From positions 2,518 to 29,349 of the forward strand of contig JABDBT010000015.1 in the NCBI GenBank assembly GCA_013288465.1: a DNA stretch of 26,832 nt. The letters are read 5' to 3'. The position numbers and the translations under genes were made by a program. The notes under the pieces are model-generated. The model was not told where the DNA came from, searched no databases, and was given only the letters and a program-made list of their open reading frames with translations. Shown in pieces: positions 1-8,467 of the stretch. Source of the stretch: Bacteroidota bacterium. GTDB taxonomy: Bacteria; Bacteroidota; Bacteroidia; Sphingobacteriales; Sphingobacteriaceae. Position 1 is the first letter of the stretch. Each line of letters starts with the position of its first letter.

Positions 1-1
1 A

Positions 2-1102
2 TTGGAAAAGAATGATAAGGTGGGCGCTAAAATACTCATAAGTGGTGGCGGGCGGTGCAATTATACCAACCTGTACGCCTCGCACCAGCAATTTATTTCG
101 CAAAACGAGCATTTTATTAAATCGGCCTTTGCGCAATGGACGGTGGAAGATACCCTCAATTTCTTTGAAACCTATGGCATAACCGGCAAAGAAAAAACAT
201 TGGGACAGCTTTTTCCAACCACAGATAAGGCAAAGGATGTGGTAAAAGTTTTTACTGACCTATGCGCCGACCTGGGCCAGGAGATCAGATGCGATACTGA
301 TGTAAAAAGCATTGACAAAGCAGCTACCGGTTTTGAGGTTGTTTATGAAAAGAACGGAAGGGAAATAACTATTTCAGCTCCCAAAGTGGTTATTGGCGCT
401 GGCGGATTGCCTATACAAAAAATGGGCGCTACTGATTTTGGATTGCGGGTCGCCCGTAAATTCGGGTTGAAAATTATTGATACCGCCCCTGCATTGGTGC
501 CGCTAACTATTACCGGCAAAGACCAGCAATGGTATGAACAATTATCAGGAAATAGCATTTTTTGTCGCGTGTGGAATGATAAGATAAGCTTTGAAGAGAA
601 TATTTTATTTACGCATTGGGGTTTAAGCGGACCGGCCATTTTGCAAATATCATCCTATTGGAAACCCGGCGAGTTTATTTTTATCGATCTGCTACCTAAC
701 CAAAATATAGCCGAATTGCTACAACAGGAACGGGAAATTAACGGAAAACGTACCCTGCTTAACCTGTTATCCGGCTTATACACCCGCAAATTTGCCGAAG
801 CTTTAAGCGGATACCTGCCGATAGAAAAGAACCTGGCATCTTTAAACAAAGCTGATATTGAAAATATCAGCAACCGCATACATGAGTTTAAGGTAAAACC
901 GGCTGGCGATAAGGGCTATGATAAAGCCGAAGTAATGCGCGGCGGCGTATCAACCGACGAACTATCTTCAAAATCGTTAGAAAGTAAAAAAGTGCCCGGC
1001 CTGTTCTTCGGCGGCGAATGTGTGGACGTTACCGGCTGGTTGGGTGGCTATAACTTTCAATGGGCCTGGGCAAGCGGGTTTGTTATTGCGCAGGGGATTT
1101 AA
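2..1102 (+). CDS. NAD(P)/FAD-dependent oxidoreductase, HI0933/YhiN (aminoacetone oxidase-like) family, 5'-truncated
   Basis: The reading frame is open from the window edge. The N-terminal GxGxxG FAD-binding strand, roughly the first 30 residues of the family, lies outside, so the apparent TTG start is not real. The visible N-terminus carries the family motif ISGGGRCNYTN, which follows the Rossmann element. Near the C-terminus come FGGECVDVTGWLGGYN and an alanine/tryptophan-rich segment, the second FAD-contacting block of HI0933-like flavoproteins. A central VIGAGGLPIQKMGATDFG also fits. The family is a cytosolic flavoprotein of poorly defined substrate; aminoacetone oxidase is the usual database name, and I would not assert that activity here. 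The stop codon is followed by an 8-nt-period repeat. Confidence 0.88.
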   Translation: MEKNDKVGAKILISGGGRCNYTNLYASHQQFISQNEHFIKSAFAQWTVEDTLNFFETYGITGKEKTLGQLFPTTDKAKDVVKVFTDLCADLGQEIRCDTDVKSIDKAATGFEVVYEKNGREITISAPKVVIGAGGLPIQKMGATDFGLRVARKFGLKIIDTAPALVPLTITGKDQQWYEQLSGNSIFCRVWNDKISFEENILFTHWGLSGPAILQISSYWKPGEFIFIDLLPNQNIAELLQQEREINGKRTLLNLLSGLYTRKFAEALSGYLPIEKNLASLNKADIENISNRIHEFKVKPAGDKGYDKAEVMRGGVSTDELSSKSLESKKVPGLFFGGECVDVTGWLGGYNFQWAWASGFVIAQGI

Positions 1103-1107
1103 TTTAA

Positions 1108-1141
1108 TGATTGAATTACTGAGTTATTGAATTAGTGAATG
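1108..1141 (+). repeat. 8-nt-period TGA repeat after a stop codon
   Basis: Starting six bases after the flavoprotein stop, TGA triplets occur at 1112, 1120, 1128 and 1136 on an exact 8-nt grid, with an extra one at 1108. The unit is roughly TGAATTAN on the strand of the upstream gene. Similar arrays follow the stops of four genes between 5.5 and 8.5 kb. Confidence 0.6.
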
Positions 1142-1208
1142 TTAAAAGTGGATTAGTAGATAGATGCTCAACATTATATTACCTGATAACCTCACGGACT
1201 TCCCGACT

Positions 1209-1892
1209 TTATTGACTTTCGGACATATGGGATGCTTCTAACTTCTTAAAATAAGCTATCAGTTTTTCTACATTGCCGAGGTTGTATTTGTTGTTTTTTA
1301 TCTGTTCAACTGCGTCGGGTTCATCGGCCATTACTTCGCTCATAACATCAACAAATTCCTGGTTGCTTATGGGTTTCATATTGGCGGTATTGCTGCCGTA
1401 AAAGTAAATACTGCCTTTTGAGCCGCCACGGCCTCCGCCACCAATAGGGATAGAAATACCGCCGCCAATGCCGCCGCCATAGCCTCCAGTGCCTACCCCG
1501 GCGCCGATTTCGGGGCCAAAACCAATACCGCTGCCGCCACTGCCGCCGTAACCTTGTGCCTGGTAAAGGCGTATTGGTGTATTTAGTGCAACGCGCACGA
1601 AATCAAGTTCGTAGGCCGACCAGCCGCCATTAGCTGCCACAACAAAGCTATCGCGTGCTACGGTGAACGAGCGCAGATCACTGGCGCTTAATTTTATTGC
1701 GGTTGATTTAGAATCTTCCCGGTATTCAATAAAGGCTTCATCTTTTATTGGATTTTTGCCTGATGGGTAAAGCCTGAGCAATCCGGCCACCTTATTGCCT
1801 TTAACATCATAAAAATAGCCTTGTTGCCATTTTTGAGATTTTGCTGTTACAGAAGCCAGCAAGAAAAATAAAATGATTAAAATTGAGCGCAT
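1209..1892 (-). CDS. secreted glycine-rich protein of unknown function
   Basis: This 227-residue protein begins with a clear Sec signal peptide (MRSILIILFFLLASVTAKSQ). The first 110 residues look like a small beta-rich domain (WQQGYFYDVKGNKVAGLL, LSASDLRSFTVARDSFVV), a type of secreted protein I associate with Bacteroidota but cannot name. Residues about 113-160 are a low-complexity glycine-rich stretch, followed by a charged helical tail with NKYNLGNVEKLIAYFKK. The glycine run probably links two folded parts or makes a flexible surface patch. It is divergently arranged with the threonine aldolase gene, only 42 bp apart, so the two promoters must overlap. I assign no function. Confidence 0.8.
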   Translation of the reverse strand: MRSILIILFFLLASVTAKSQKWQQGYFYDVKGNKVAGLLRLYPSGKNPIKDEAFIEYREDSKSTAIKLSASDLRSFTVARDSFVVAANGGWSAYELDFVRVALNTPIRLYQAQGYGGSGGSGIGFGPEIGAGVGTGGYGGGIGGGISIPIGGGGRGGSKGSIYFYGSNTANMKPISNQEFVDVMSEVMADEPDAVEQIKNNKYNLGNVEKLIAYFKKLEASHMSESQ

Positions 1893-1934
1893 AAATTAAA
1901 TTTACACAAATAACGCATTTTTTAATATAATAAT

Positions 1935-2951
1935 ATGATGACCGTTGATTTACGTAGCGATACCGTAACCAAGCCAACCGCCGGGATGCTGGAAGCCATG
2001 TTTAATGCCAAAGTTGGCGATGATGTTTTTGGCGAGGACGAATCCATTAACGAACTGGAACAAAAAACAGCCGATATTTTCGGGATGGAAGCCGGGATTT
2101 TTTGTCCGTCGGGCACCATGACAAATCAAATAGCTATTAAATGCTTTACCCAGCCATTAGACGAACTGATTGCCGATCAAACCGCGCATGTTTACCGTTA
2201 TGAGGGTGGGGGGATTGCTTTTAACTCGGCGGTATCTACCCGTTTGCTTAATGGCCCGCGCGGGATAATAACTGCCGAAATGATTGCGCCGGAGATAAAT
2301 GCCGAGAATATCCATTTTCCGCATACCAGCCTGGTGGTTTTAGAAAACACCAGTAACCGTGGCGGCGGCAGTTGTTATACGCTTGATGATATTAAACCAA
2401 TAGCCAAACTTTGTAAGGATAAAGAGTTAAAGCTGCATTTAGATGGCGCACGTATATTTAACGCGTTAGCCTATACCGGCGACAAAGCTGCCGATTATGG
2501 TAAATACTTTGATGGTATTTCGGTTTGCCTGTCAAAAGGGTTGGGCGCGCCGGTTGGTTCGGTGTTTTTGGCAGATAAGGAAACCATAAAATATGCCCGC
2601 CGGGTACGTAAAGTTTTTGGCGGCGGTATGCGCCAGGCCGGGTTTTTAGCTGCAGCAGGTAGTTATGCTTTAGATAATCATGTAGAAAGGCTGAAAATAG
2701 ACCATGTACATGCACAGTTGTTAGCTTCCGAATTAGGCAAATGCGCCTGGGTAACTAATGTACTGCCCGTTGAAACCAACCTGGTATTATTTGATACCAT
2801 TGAACCCGCTGCCATAGTTACTGAAAAACTGGCGAAACATGGCATCCTGGCGCTCTCTACTGCCGCAAATCGCATCCGTTTTGTATTGCATTTAGATGTA
2901 CACCCGGAGCAGGTAGAATATGTGGTTAAGGTGTTGGGTGGTTTAAGTTGA
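1935..2951 (+). CDS. ltaE: low-specificity L-threonine aldolase
   Basis: This 338-residue PLP enzyme cleaves L-threonine or L-allo-threonine to glycine and acetaldehyde in the cytosol. Family motifs run in order: DLRSDTVTKPT at residues 5-15, GDDVFGEDES at 28-37, a PSGTMTNQ cofactor-phosphate loop near 58-65, the aspartate of HLDGAR (Asp170) that pairs with the PLP ring nitrogen, and the Schiff-base lysine in CLSKGLGAPVGS (Lys201). Length matches the family. Two ATG codons open the frame (1935 and 1938), and either could be used. The gene is monocistronic; its stop codon merges with a repeat hairpin shared with the convergent aldo/keto reductase gene. Confidence 0.93.
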   Translation: MMTVDLRSDTVTKPTAGMLEAMFNAKVGDDVFGEDESINELEQKTADIFGMEAGIFCPSGTMTNQIAIKCFTQPLDELIADQTAHVYRYEGGGIAFNSAVSTRLLNGPRGIITAEMIAPEINAENIHFPHTSLVVLENTSNRGGGSCYTLDDIKPIAKLCKDKELKLHLDGARIFNALAYTGDKAADYGKYFDGISVCLSKGLGAPVGSVFLADKETIKYARRVRKVFGGGMRQAGFLAAAGSYALDNHVERLKIDHVHAQLLASELGKCAWVTNVLPVETNLVLFDTIEPAAIVTEKLAKHGILALSTAANRIRFVLHLDVHPEQVEYVVKVLGGLS

Positions 2952-3031
2952 TTAAGTGAGTGGTTGATTGAGTTGATTAGGTTTAACAGGAGCCAACTTA
3001 ATCAACTCAATCTGACCTAATCAGCCACCCA
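2949..3031. repeat. inverted array of TTGATT-type repeats between convergent genes (probable bidirectional terminator)
   Basis: The left arm (2949-2982) has degenerate units of the TGATTAAG/TGATTGAGT type. The right arm (2994-3031) is an imperfect reverse complement, so RNA from either strand could fold into a long hairpin. It fills the whole gap between the stop codons of threonine aldolase and the aldo/keto reductase. There is no long U-run. Confidence 0.6.
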
Positions 3032-4054
3032 CTATTTTATCTCCCTATCCGCGGCCTGCCTTTCAACCATCCAGCCGGGGTATTCTTTTGTGAGGGCGCT
3101 TACTTCGTTTATCCTTTGCAGTTCTTCTGCCGATAATTGTAATGTTGTTGACTTGATATTATCATTCAACTGTTCTACATTTTTGGCGCCGATAATTGTG
3201 CTGGTAATACCTTTTTGCAGGCGAACCCAGGCCAAGGCAATCTGAGCAGCAGACACGCCATGCGTTTTTCCAATTTCGGCTATAACATCAATAATATCAT
3301 AAGCTTTCTCTTTATTTATGGGCGGGAAATCAAAATTATCACGCCTCGAATCGCCGGCTTTTTCATTATCGCGGGTAAATTTACCCGACAGGAAACCACC
3401 TGCCAGCGGGCTCCACGGCATAATGGCCAAATTTTGATCGGCAGCCAAAGGCACAATTTCGCGTTCAATATCACGGCCTGATAGCGAATAGAAGTATTGC
3501 AAGCCCACAAACTTGTTCCAACCTTGTTTTTCGGCTATACCAATGGCCTTCATTACCATCCATGCAGGCCAGTTACATACGGCTATATAACGCACTTTAC
3601 CGGTTAATACGATATCATTTAAAGTACGCATAATTTCTTCAACGGGTGTTTTTGGATCAACGCCGTGTACGTATAATATGTCAATATGATCTAATTGCAG
3701 CCGCTGTAAGCTATCATCAACCGACTGGAATATATGGTAGCGAGAGAGGCCCACATTATTTACACCTTCGCCCATACGACCACGAACTTTGGTAGCTATA
3801 ACCAACTCATTACGGTTAAGCCCGAGATGTTTAATAGACAGGCCCAATAATTTCTCCGATTCGCCGAACGAATAAACATTGGCGGTATCAATAAAATTTA
3901 TGCCCGAATCAACCACCGTTTTGATCAGGTCATTTACACCTTGTTGCTGCACTTTGCCTATTGCTTCCCAATAACCGCTGCCGCCAAAGGTCATAGCACC
4001 AAAACATATTTCGGATACTGCTAAACCGGTGTTGCCTAAAAAATTGTATTTCAT
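3032..4054 (-). CDS. aldo/keto reductase
   Basis: This 340-residue cytosolic NAD(P)H-dependent oxidoreductase has the AKR (beta/alpha)8 barrel. The catalytic tetrad is visible: Asp56 (FIDTANVY), Tyr61, Lys89 (IATKVRGR) and His130 (ILYVHGVD). Cofactor-binding motifs MPWSPLAGGFLSGK and TSTIIGAKNVEQL occur in the C-terminal half in the expected order. The family usually reduces aldehydes, ketones or sugars, and the substrate cannot be read from sequence. The start codon sits six bases from a large inverted repeat array, which may take part in separating it from the upstream minus-strand gene. Confidence 0.92.
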   Translation of the reverse strand: MKYNFLGNTGLAVSEICFGAMTFGGSGYWEAIGKVQQQGVNDLIKTVVDSGINFIDTANVYSFGESEKLLGLSIKHLGLNRNELVIATKVRGRMGEGVNNVGLSRYHIFQSVDDSLQRLQLDHIDILYVHGVDPKTPVEEIMRTLNDIVLTGKVRYIAVCNWPAWMVMKAIGIAEKQGWNKFVGLQYFYSLSGRDIEREIVPLAADQNLAIMPWSPLAGGFLSGKFTRDNEKAGDSRRDNFDFPPINKEKAYDIIDVIAEIGKTHGVSAAQIALAWVRLQKGITSTIIGAKNVEQLNDNIKSTTLQLSAEELQRINEVSALTKEYPGWMVERQAADREIK

Positions 4055-4060
4055 GTTTTT

Positions 4061-4172
4061 GAGTTGATTAAGTTAGATTAGGTTGTGAGTGGTTGATTAG
4101 GTTGATTAAGTTGGATTAAGTTGTGCTTTTTAACTCAATCAACCACTCTCTCAATCAACCAAATAATCAACG
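4061..4172. repeat. inverted array of TTGATTAAG-type repeats
   Basis: A plus-strand array of 9-10 nt units (4061-4125: TTGATTAAG, TTGATTAGG and variants) is followed by a short CTTTTTAA loop and an opposing arm (4133-4172: CAATCAACC units). The halves can pair into a long imperfect hairpin. It sits between two minus-strand genes, downstream of the CarboxypepD_reg-like gene and just before the aldo/keto reductase start. No plus-strand gene borders it. Confidence 0.6.
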
Positions 4173-4246
4173 GTAATATTCTGCAATTGTTTAAATAAAA
4201 TGGTCAGCCGTTGGTCAAACTTAAAAAGATGAAATGAAGAGTTTAG

Positions 4247-5524
4247 CTATTTCACTTGTGGCACATAATCAACCGGTAACGTTTCAGAAAGCGCTGCTTT
4301 TGCCCATGTACCTTCATTAAGCGGGCTTTCGCCTAAAATTGTGCCATTACGGTCAAATAATGCTACATGATTTTTGTTGGTAAACGTAACCACACTTGTT
4401 TCATAATTAGGTTTATTTACGCGGTGATACAAATCTTTAAAATAGGTTGATTCCTGTTTTTTAGTATAAACAACATACAGGCAGTCTGCAAATTCAATTG
4501 CAATAATTCCCTGGGCTGAAGTTGTTTTAAGCACATCGCTCGTAGGTAATTGCTTTTCATTAAGCGATTGGTTAATATAAAGTGGCAACTTATATAAATC
4601 CATCCAATGCCTTAGCGAGTCTATTCTTAATTCACTTATGTTTTGCAGGGTCATATTACGCATTAGCGGATTGTCTCTATTTATCCTGCTAAATCCCTGG
4701 AACTTTTCAAGCTTTTGCTGTATTATGCCCTCTTTTGGCCGTTGGGTATTCAACTCCCTGGTTAACCGGTACATTTCAAAACCTTCGGCAGCAACACTGT
4801 CTTTATACAACGATCTGTAAAAATGCATTGCAGAGCCGTAATAGGCTTCATTTCGCTTTTTTACCCACTTTTTTTCCTGCGATTTACTTCCCGGCAATTC
4901 CTCAAAAAAACGTTTCCCCGAATAGAAAGTGGTGTTTTCCATTCCGTCACTTTTAAAATCACTTACCAAATACTTAATGCGGTAACCTAATGCCCGGTTT
5001 TCAATAATCAAAAAATCGTCAGACCACGCATCCAGTTCGTTTTGCTCTTTATTGTAATGAAAATTAAGTACATCCGGATTTATAACAGTACAATTATTCG
5101 CATTGTCGTCTGTGCCTATAAATTCTTTTTTAAACCGTTCATAATATAGTTTCCAGGCGGTTTTTGAAACCGAAGTTATCTCCACTTCTTTTAACCGGAA
5201 TGTTTTGGGCGATAACTCAATATTTAACGTTACCTGCGCACTATTAACTAAGAGGGTTTGGGTGTAATTTTCATAGCCCATAGCAGTTACTACCAATGTA
5301 TATTGGCCCGGTTTAAGACCGTTTAAAGTGAAGGTGCCATCGTCGGCAGTGGCCGTACCAAACGAGGAGTTGTTTAAAAACACACTTGCCCGTAAAGGTG
5401 ATTTATCATTAACGCGCAATACCTTCCCTGTAATGGAAATATTTTGCGACAAAGTAATTATTGGGCATAACACACAAAATAATAATGATCTTAAAAAATT
5501 CATAACATCAATGGATTTATTCAT
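4247..5524 (-). CDS. secreted CarboxypepD_reg-like domain protein
   Basis: This is a 425-residue exported protein. After a signal peptide (the core reads MNFLRSLLFCVLCPIITLSQ) comes a carboxypeptidase-regulatory-like beta-sandwich, about residues 30-120: ITGKVLRVNDKSPLRASVFL, TATADDGTFTLNGLKPGQY and a closing strand ending RLKEVEIT. This is the module that fronts TonB-dependent receptors in Bacteroidota, but no receptor barrel follows. The remaining 300 residues are unrecognised. Start choice is uncertain: GTG at 5527, ATG at 5524 and ATG at 5503 are all possible, and the last gives the most typical signal peptide. It is the last gene of the blaI/M56/paralog block, 26 bp after the nearest paralog. 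Confidence 0.82.
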   Translation of the reverse strand: MNKSIDVMNFLRSLLFCVLCPIITLSQNISITGKVLRVNDKSPLRASVFLNNSSFGTATADDGTFTLNGLKPGQYTLVVTAMGYENYTQTLLVNSAQVTLNIELSPKTFRLKEVEITSVSKTAWKLYYERFKKEFIGTDDNANNCTVINPDVLNFHYNKEQNELDAWSDDFLIIENRALGYRIKYLVSDFKSDGMENTTFYSGKRFFEELPGSKSQEKKWVKKRNEAYYGSAMHFYRSLYKDSVAAEGFEMYRLTRELNTQRPKEGIIQQKLEKFQGFSRINRDNPLMRNMTLQNISELRIDSLRHWMDLYKLPLYINQSLNEKQLPTSDVLKTTSAQGIIAIEFADCLYVVYTKKQESTYFKDLYHRVNKPNYETSVVTFTNKNHVALFDRNGTILGESPLNEGTWAKAALSETLPVDYVPQVK

Positions 5525-5550
5525 CACTAATTCAGCAAATCAATAATTCA
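5524..5550 (-). repeat. 8-nt-period TGA repeat after a stop codon
   Basis: Read on the minus strand, TGA triplets start on an exact 8-nt grid (plus-strand TCA at 5524, 5532, 5540 and 5548). The first one touches the stop codon of the 5551-6363 gene, and the last overlaps the possible start of the next gene. Confidence 0.6.
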
Positions 5551-6363
5551 TTAATTGTTTTTTGCCAACGTATATTCGCCCCAAAAATCAGTAGCATCCT
5601 GGCCTGCTTGTGCCCCGGCACTGATCCTTATTTTCGTCGGCTCACCCGAATCGGACTTTTCAACAGTTATACCCTTTGACTCTACAGCGTTTATCCTGAC
5701 ATTGTAAGCAAATTTCACCGGGTTACTAACTGCCATTTCCATGTTTTTCAATGAAATAGCCAGTTCATAGGTGTAATTCATTTTGTTATCAAATAGGGCA
5801 GAAGCTTTAATGCCATCTTCATTATAAACCGATATCAAAGTATCCATTGCTTTTATTCCGGAAGTCTTTATCAATTTCGTCAAGTCGGTCATTCGTTTAT
5901 TATTAGCATACATAAATGAATCGGCCTTTTTTATCGAAATTTCTGATCCCGGTATTATCTCGGGTTTATTCCTAAAAATAACAGTCATCCTGTTATTTTT
6001 TTCAAAAATTGGATAGGTAATACTTGCACCTTCTTGATCATTCTTTTTATCTGCCGTGTTAATAGTAAATGTTATACCTCCATTCAGTATTTTTCGTATT
6101 ATGGCAGGGTCTGTTGCTTGTATCGTTAAATAAAGGTTATTATCGTCATTGGCTATCGTATAAAAAACATCCGTAGCATGGTTATAAGCCTGGAATTGAT
6201 TATTCCATTCGGTTGCTTTGCCATCAACTTTTATATCGGCCGGAGCGCGCACCCCATCTTTTTGAACATTAGGTAATTTCTGCGCATTTACGGCAATGGT
6301 AGTAATCCCCAATAATATGGCCGGTATAGCCTTTTTAAGGGTTTGGATGTTTAATTTTTTCAT
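5551..6363 (-). CDS. secreted protein of a four-member tandem paralog family (copy nearest the 3' end)
   Basis: This 270-residue exported protein has a signal peptide ending NAQ near residue 28, directly before the family hallmark KLPNVQ. The conserved core follows: RAPADIKVDGKATEWNNQF, HATDVFYTIANDDNNLYLTI, GGITFTIN, SITYPIF, and DTLISVYNEDGIKASALFDN, closing with ATDFWGEYTLAKN. The alternating strand pattern around DG-TEW and NDD-NLYL resembles CBM9/DOMON-like beta-sandwiches, but that is a fold guess. It is the shortest copy and lacks the glycine-rich inserts of the two distal paralogs. It has a 205-bp upstream gap, the longest in the cluster, with a TTCTGT-N7-ACAGAA dyad, so it may have its own promoter. 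Confidence 0.85.
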   Translation of the reverse strand: MKKLNIQTLKKAIPAILLGITTIAVNAQKLPNVQKDGVRAPADIKVDGKATEWNNQFQAYNHATDVFYTIANDDNNLYLTIQATDPAIIRKILNGGITFTINTADKKNDQEGASITYPIFEKNNRMTVIFRNKPEIIPGSEISIKKADSFMYANNKRMTDLTKLIKTSGIKAMDTLISVYNEDGIKASALFDNKMNYTYELAISLKNMEMAVSNPVKFAYNVRINAVESKGITVEKSDSGEPTKIRISAGAQAGQDATDFWGEYTLAKNN

Positions 6364-6388
6364 GATGATTACGGGTAATAGGGTTTGT

Positions 6389-6407
6389 TTCTGTAAGATA
6401 AACAGAA
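6389..6407. promoter_or_regulatory. dyad upstream of paralog 1, possible operator or hairpin
   Basis: TTCTGT and ACAGAA arms are separated by 7 bases, 26 bp upstream of the start of the 5551-6363 gene. On the minus strand the spacer includes TATCTTAC, a weak match to the TAnnTTTG -7 element, with a TTTG 15 bases upstream. The rest of the 6364-6568 gap holds a short 7-nt-period run (6499-6522) and the 3' repeat of paralog 2. Confidence 0.3.
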
Positions 6408-6533
6408 GTACCCGGCAAAAAAAGCATTGTATCGCTAATATTACCTATAGGCATAGTTGTAATCACAATGTTGCAAATGAGGGGAGTTTGTAGTTTTCGG
6501 TAAGCAGTTTACAGTTGGTAAATCAAAAAATAC

Positions 6534-6568
6534 AAACTCAATAATTCAGTCAATCAATAACTCAATAA
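6534..6568 (-). repeat. 8-nt-period TGA repeat after a stop codon
   Basis: Plus-strand TCA triplets at 6538, 6546, 6554 and 6562 give TGA on an 8-nt grid on the strand of the preceding gene (stop at 6569-6571). Confidence 0.6.
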
Positions 6569-7414
6569 TTACTTCCTTGCCAGCGTGTATTCGCCCCAAA
6601 AATCGGTAGGGGAGGAAGACGACTGCATAATATCCAGGCTTATTTTTGCAGCCGAGATGTTATCGGAACCTGCAAAGGATAGGGTTTGCCCGCCATCGCC
6701 ATTACCCGGGCTTTTGAAATTCACGATATTGAAAGGGTTTGTGCCATTTAGCGTAATATGGTATGCGAATTTTGCAGCGTCATTTACATTTAGGCCCAGG
6801 TTTTTAAGGTCAATGGCTAACTCATAGGTGTAAAACCCTTTGCTATCAAATAATTCGGCTGTTTTGATGCCGTCTTCATTATAAACCGAAATTAGGGTAT
6901 CTAAACCTGGTACACCTGTTACAGCAACCAGTTTCGATTTTTCGCCAAGCATTTTATTATGCGCGTTCATAACCGAGTCGCCGGTATTGGCCGCAATTGA
7001 AAGGCCTTTTTCCGCATCGGCTTTGCTGAACTTGCCGAAAACAGGCCGGTTCTTTCTGTCAAATAACGGGTAGGTTATGCTTATCCCGTCTTTATCGTTT
7101 TTTTTACCTGCTTTATTTATGGTAAAGGTGATGCCCCCGCTCATTATTTTATTGATTATAGATTGGTCTGTCGCCTGAACAGTTAAGTAAAGGTGATAGT
7201 CATCATTTGATACTGTATAGAAAACATCCGTAGCATGGTTATAAGCCTGGAATTTATTATCCCATTCGGTTGCTTTACCATCAATTTTTATATCAGCAGG
7301 CGCGCGCTGGCTGGTTTTCTGCACATTAGGCAATTTTTGGGCACCAGCTGTAAGGCAGGTAACACAAAAAGCACTAACTAAAAATGATTTAAAAAGAAGG
7401 GTTGATCTTTTCAT
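6569..7414 (-). CDS. secreted protein of the tandem paralog family (second copy)
   Basis: This 281-residue paralog has a signal peptide of about 26 residues ending AGAQ before KLPNVQ. It shares the core blocks RAPADIKIDGKATEWDNKF, HATDVFYTVSNDDYHLYLTV, GGITFTINKAGKKNDKDG, DTLISVYNEDGIKTAELFDS, KFAYHITLNG and PTDFWGEYTLARK. Between the core and the C-terminal FWGEY block it has a copy-specific segment (NIVNFKSPGNGDGGQ and following). The C-terminal WGEYTL signature is shared by all four copies but is not a known sorting signal. A perfect TAGTAAT/ATTACTA dyad lies about 40 bp upstream. Function is unknown; location is probably periplasmic or outer-surface. Confidence 0.85.
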   Translation of the reverse strand: MKRSTLLFKSFLVSAFCVTCLTAGAQKLPNVQKTSQRAPADIKIDGKATEWDNKFQAYNHATDVFYTVSNDDYHLYLTVQATDQSIINKIMSGGITFTINKAGKKNDKDGISITYPLFDRKNRPVFGKFSKADAEKGLSIAANTGDSVMNAHNKMLGEKSKLVAVTGVPGLDTLISVYNEDGIKTAELFDSKGFYTYELAIDLKNLGLNVNDAAKFAYHITLNGTNPFNIVNFKSPGNGDGGQTLSFAGSDNISAAKISLDIMQSSSSPTDFWGEYTLARK

Positions 7415-7452
7415 GATAGGTTATAATAAAGGTATTAGAACGTTCAACAGCC

Positions 7453-7472
7453 TAGTAATTATAGGATTACTA
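7453..7472. promoter_or_regulatory. 7-bp dyad upstream of paralog 2
   Basis: TAGTAAT and ATTACTA arms with a 6-base spacer lie in the 107-bp gap before the 6569-7414 gene. It could be an operator or a small RNA hairpin. It does not match the blaI-promoter dyads. Confidence 0.3.
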
Positions 7473-7488
7473 AATATGTGGTTTAAAC

Positions 7489-7521
7489 ATTCACTAATTC
7501 ACTCAATCAATAATTCAATAA
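7489..7521 (-). repeat. 8-nt-period TGA repeat after a stop codon
   Basis: Plus-strand TCA triplets at 7491, 7499, 7507 and 7515 form an exact 8-nt grid on the sense strand of the upstream gene (stop at 7522-7524); 7503 is an extra half-step copy. Confidence 0.6.
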
Positions 7522-8436
7522 TTATTTCCTGGCCAATGTATATTCACCCCAAAAATCGGTTGCTTCCCCACCACTGTTTGCGCCCATTTGCGCCATCAAT
7601 TGCTGCACCTTCTCCTGCATAGCCGGATCGGGGGCACGTCCGCCAACACCGTTTATCTTAATGTCCATAAACGTAGCCGCACCGTTTAACTTGATATGGT
7701 AAGCAAATTTGGCAGCGTCGTTTACAGATAAACCTAATTTTTTCAGATCGATGCTTAATTCATACGTGTATGTCATTTTATTGTTGAAACGTTCGCCTGT
7801 TTTTATACCATCTTCATTATAAACAGATATAAGCGTATCTAAACCGGGAATACCAATAACCCCAATGTTTTTTGATTTTTCATCAAGGCGCTTATTGTAA
7901 ACGTTCATGATCGAATCGCCTTCCATTTTTGCATTCGCGGCGGATGCATTGCCGTCTATGGTAGTGCTGAAAGATTGTACAGCATCAGCACTCATCGCTC
8001 CGCCACCGCCACCACTAACGAATACCTTCACTGCGCCTCCTCCTCCGCGCACATAAGGGCGGTCTTTAGGATCAAAAATGGGGTAGATAATGGTTATTCC
8101 GCCCTTGTCGGTCTTCTTGCCCGATTTTTGAATAGTAAGCGTTACCCCGCCGCCCAATATCTTATTAATGATCTGCTTGTCAGTAGCCTGGACTACCAGG
8201 TATAACTTATCATCGTCATTTGCTATGGTGTAATAAACATCGGTAGCGTGGTTATAGGCCTGGAAATTAGCATCCCACTCATTGGCGTTACCATCTACTT
8301 TTATCGTAGCAGGCGCGCGCAACCCGGTTGACGGCTGAACATTAGGGAGTTTTTGTGCGTTTGCAGCAACACAAACGGTCGCCAATAGTAAAGCAAGGGC
8401 AATTTTTTTTAGGTTTTGGCTGTTTGATCTTCTCAT
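7522..8436 (-). CDS. secreted protein of the tandem paralog family (third copy, glycine-rich insert)
   Basis: This 304-residue paralog has a 28-residue signal peptide ending ANAQ before KLPNVQ. The shared blocks are RAPATIKVDGNANEWDANF, HATDVYYTIANDDDKLYLVV, GGVTLTIQKSGKKTDKGG, DTLISVYNEDGIKTGERFNN, KFAYHIKLNG and ATDFWGEYTLARK. After YPIFDPKDRPYV it carries a glycine-rich insert (RGGGGAVKVFVSGGGGGAM) absent from the two proximal copies, and it has its own methionine- and glutamine-rich segment before the C-terminal block. It is closest to the 8503-9399 copy, with which it shares TLTIQKSGKKTDK. It lies 66 bp after that copy, so co-transcription is likely. Confidence 0.85.
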   Translation of the reverse strand: MRRSNSQNLKKIALALLLATVCVAANAQKLPNVQPSTGLRAPATIKVDGNANEWDANFQAYNHATDVYYTIANDDDKLYLVVQATDKQIINKILGGGVTLTIQKSGKKTDKGGITIIYPIFDPKDRPYVRGGGGAVKVFVSGGGGGAMSADAVQSFSTTIDGNASAANAKMEGDSIMNVYNKRLDEKSKNIGVIGIPGLDTLISVYNEDGIKTGERFNNKMTYTYELSIDLKKLGLSVNDAAKFAYHIKLNGAATFMDIKINGVGGRAPDPAMQEKVQQLMAQMGANSGGEATDFWGEYTLARK

Positions 8437-8467
8437 TTTTTTAAAAGTAATCTTCTAATTTATTTAA

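Noticed and set aside
1430..1560. Glycine-rich low-complexity stretch as a tandem DNA repeat or PE-PGRS-like element
   Set aside because: The codons vary and it stays in frame inside an otherwise ordinary secreted protein; it is simply a glycine-rich protein segment.
3215..3481. Plus-strand 88-residue frame inside the aldo/keto reductase gene
   Set aside because: It lies wholly antisense to a well-conserved gene with full catalytic motifs and shows no family features; it is a shadow frame.
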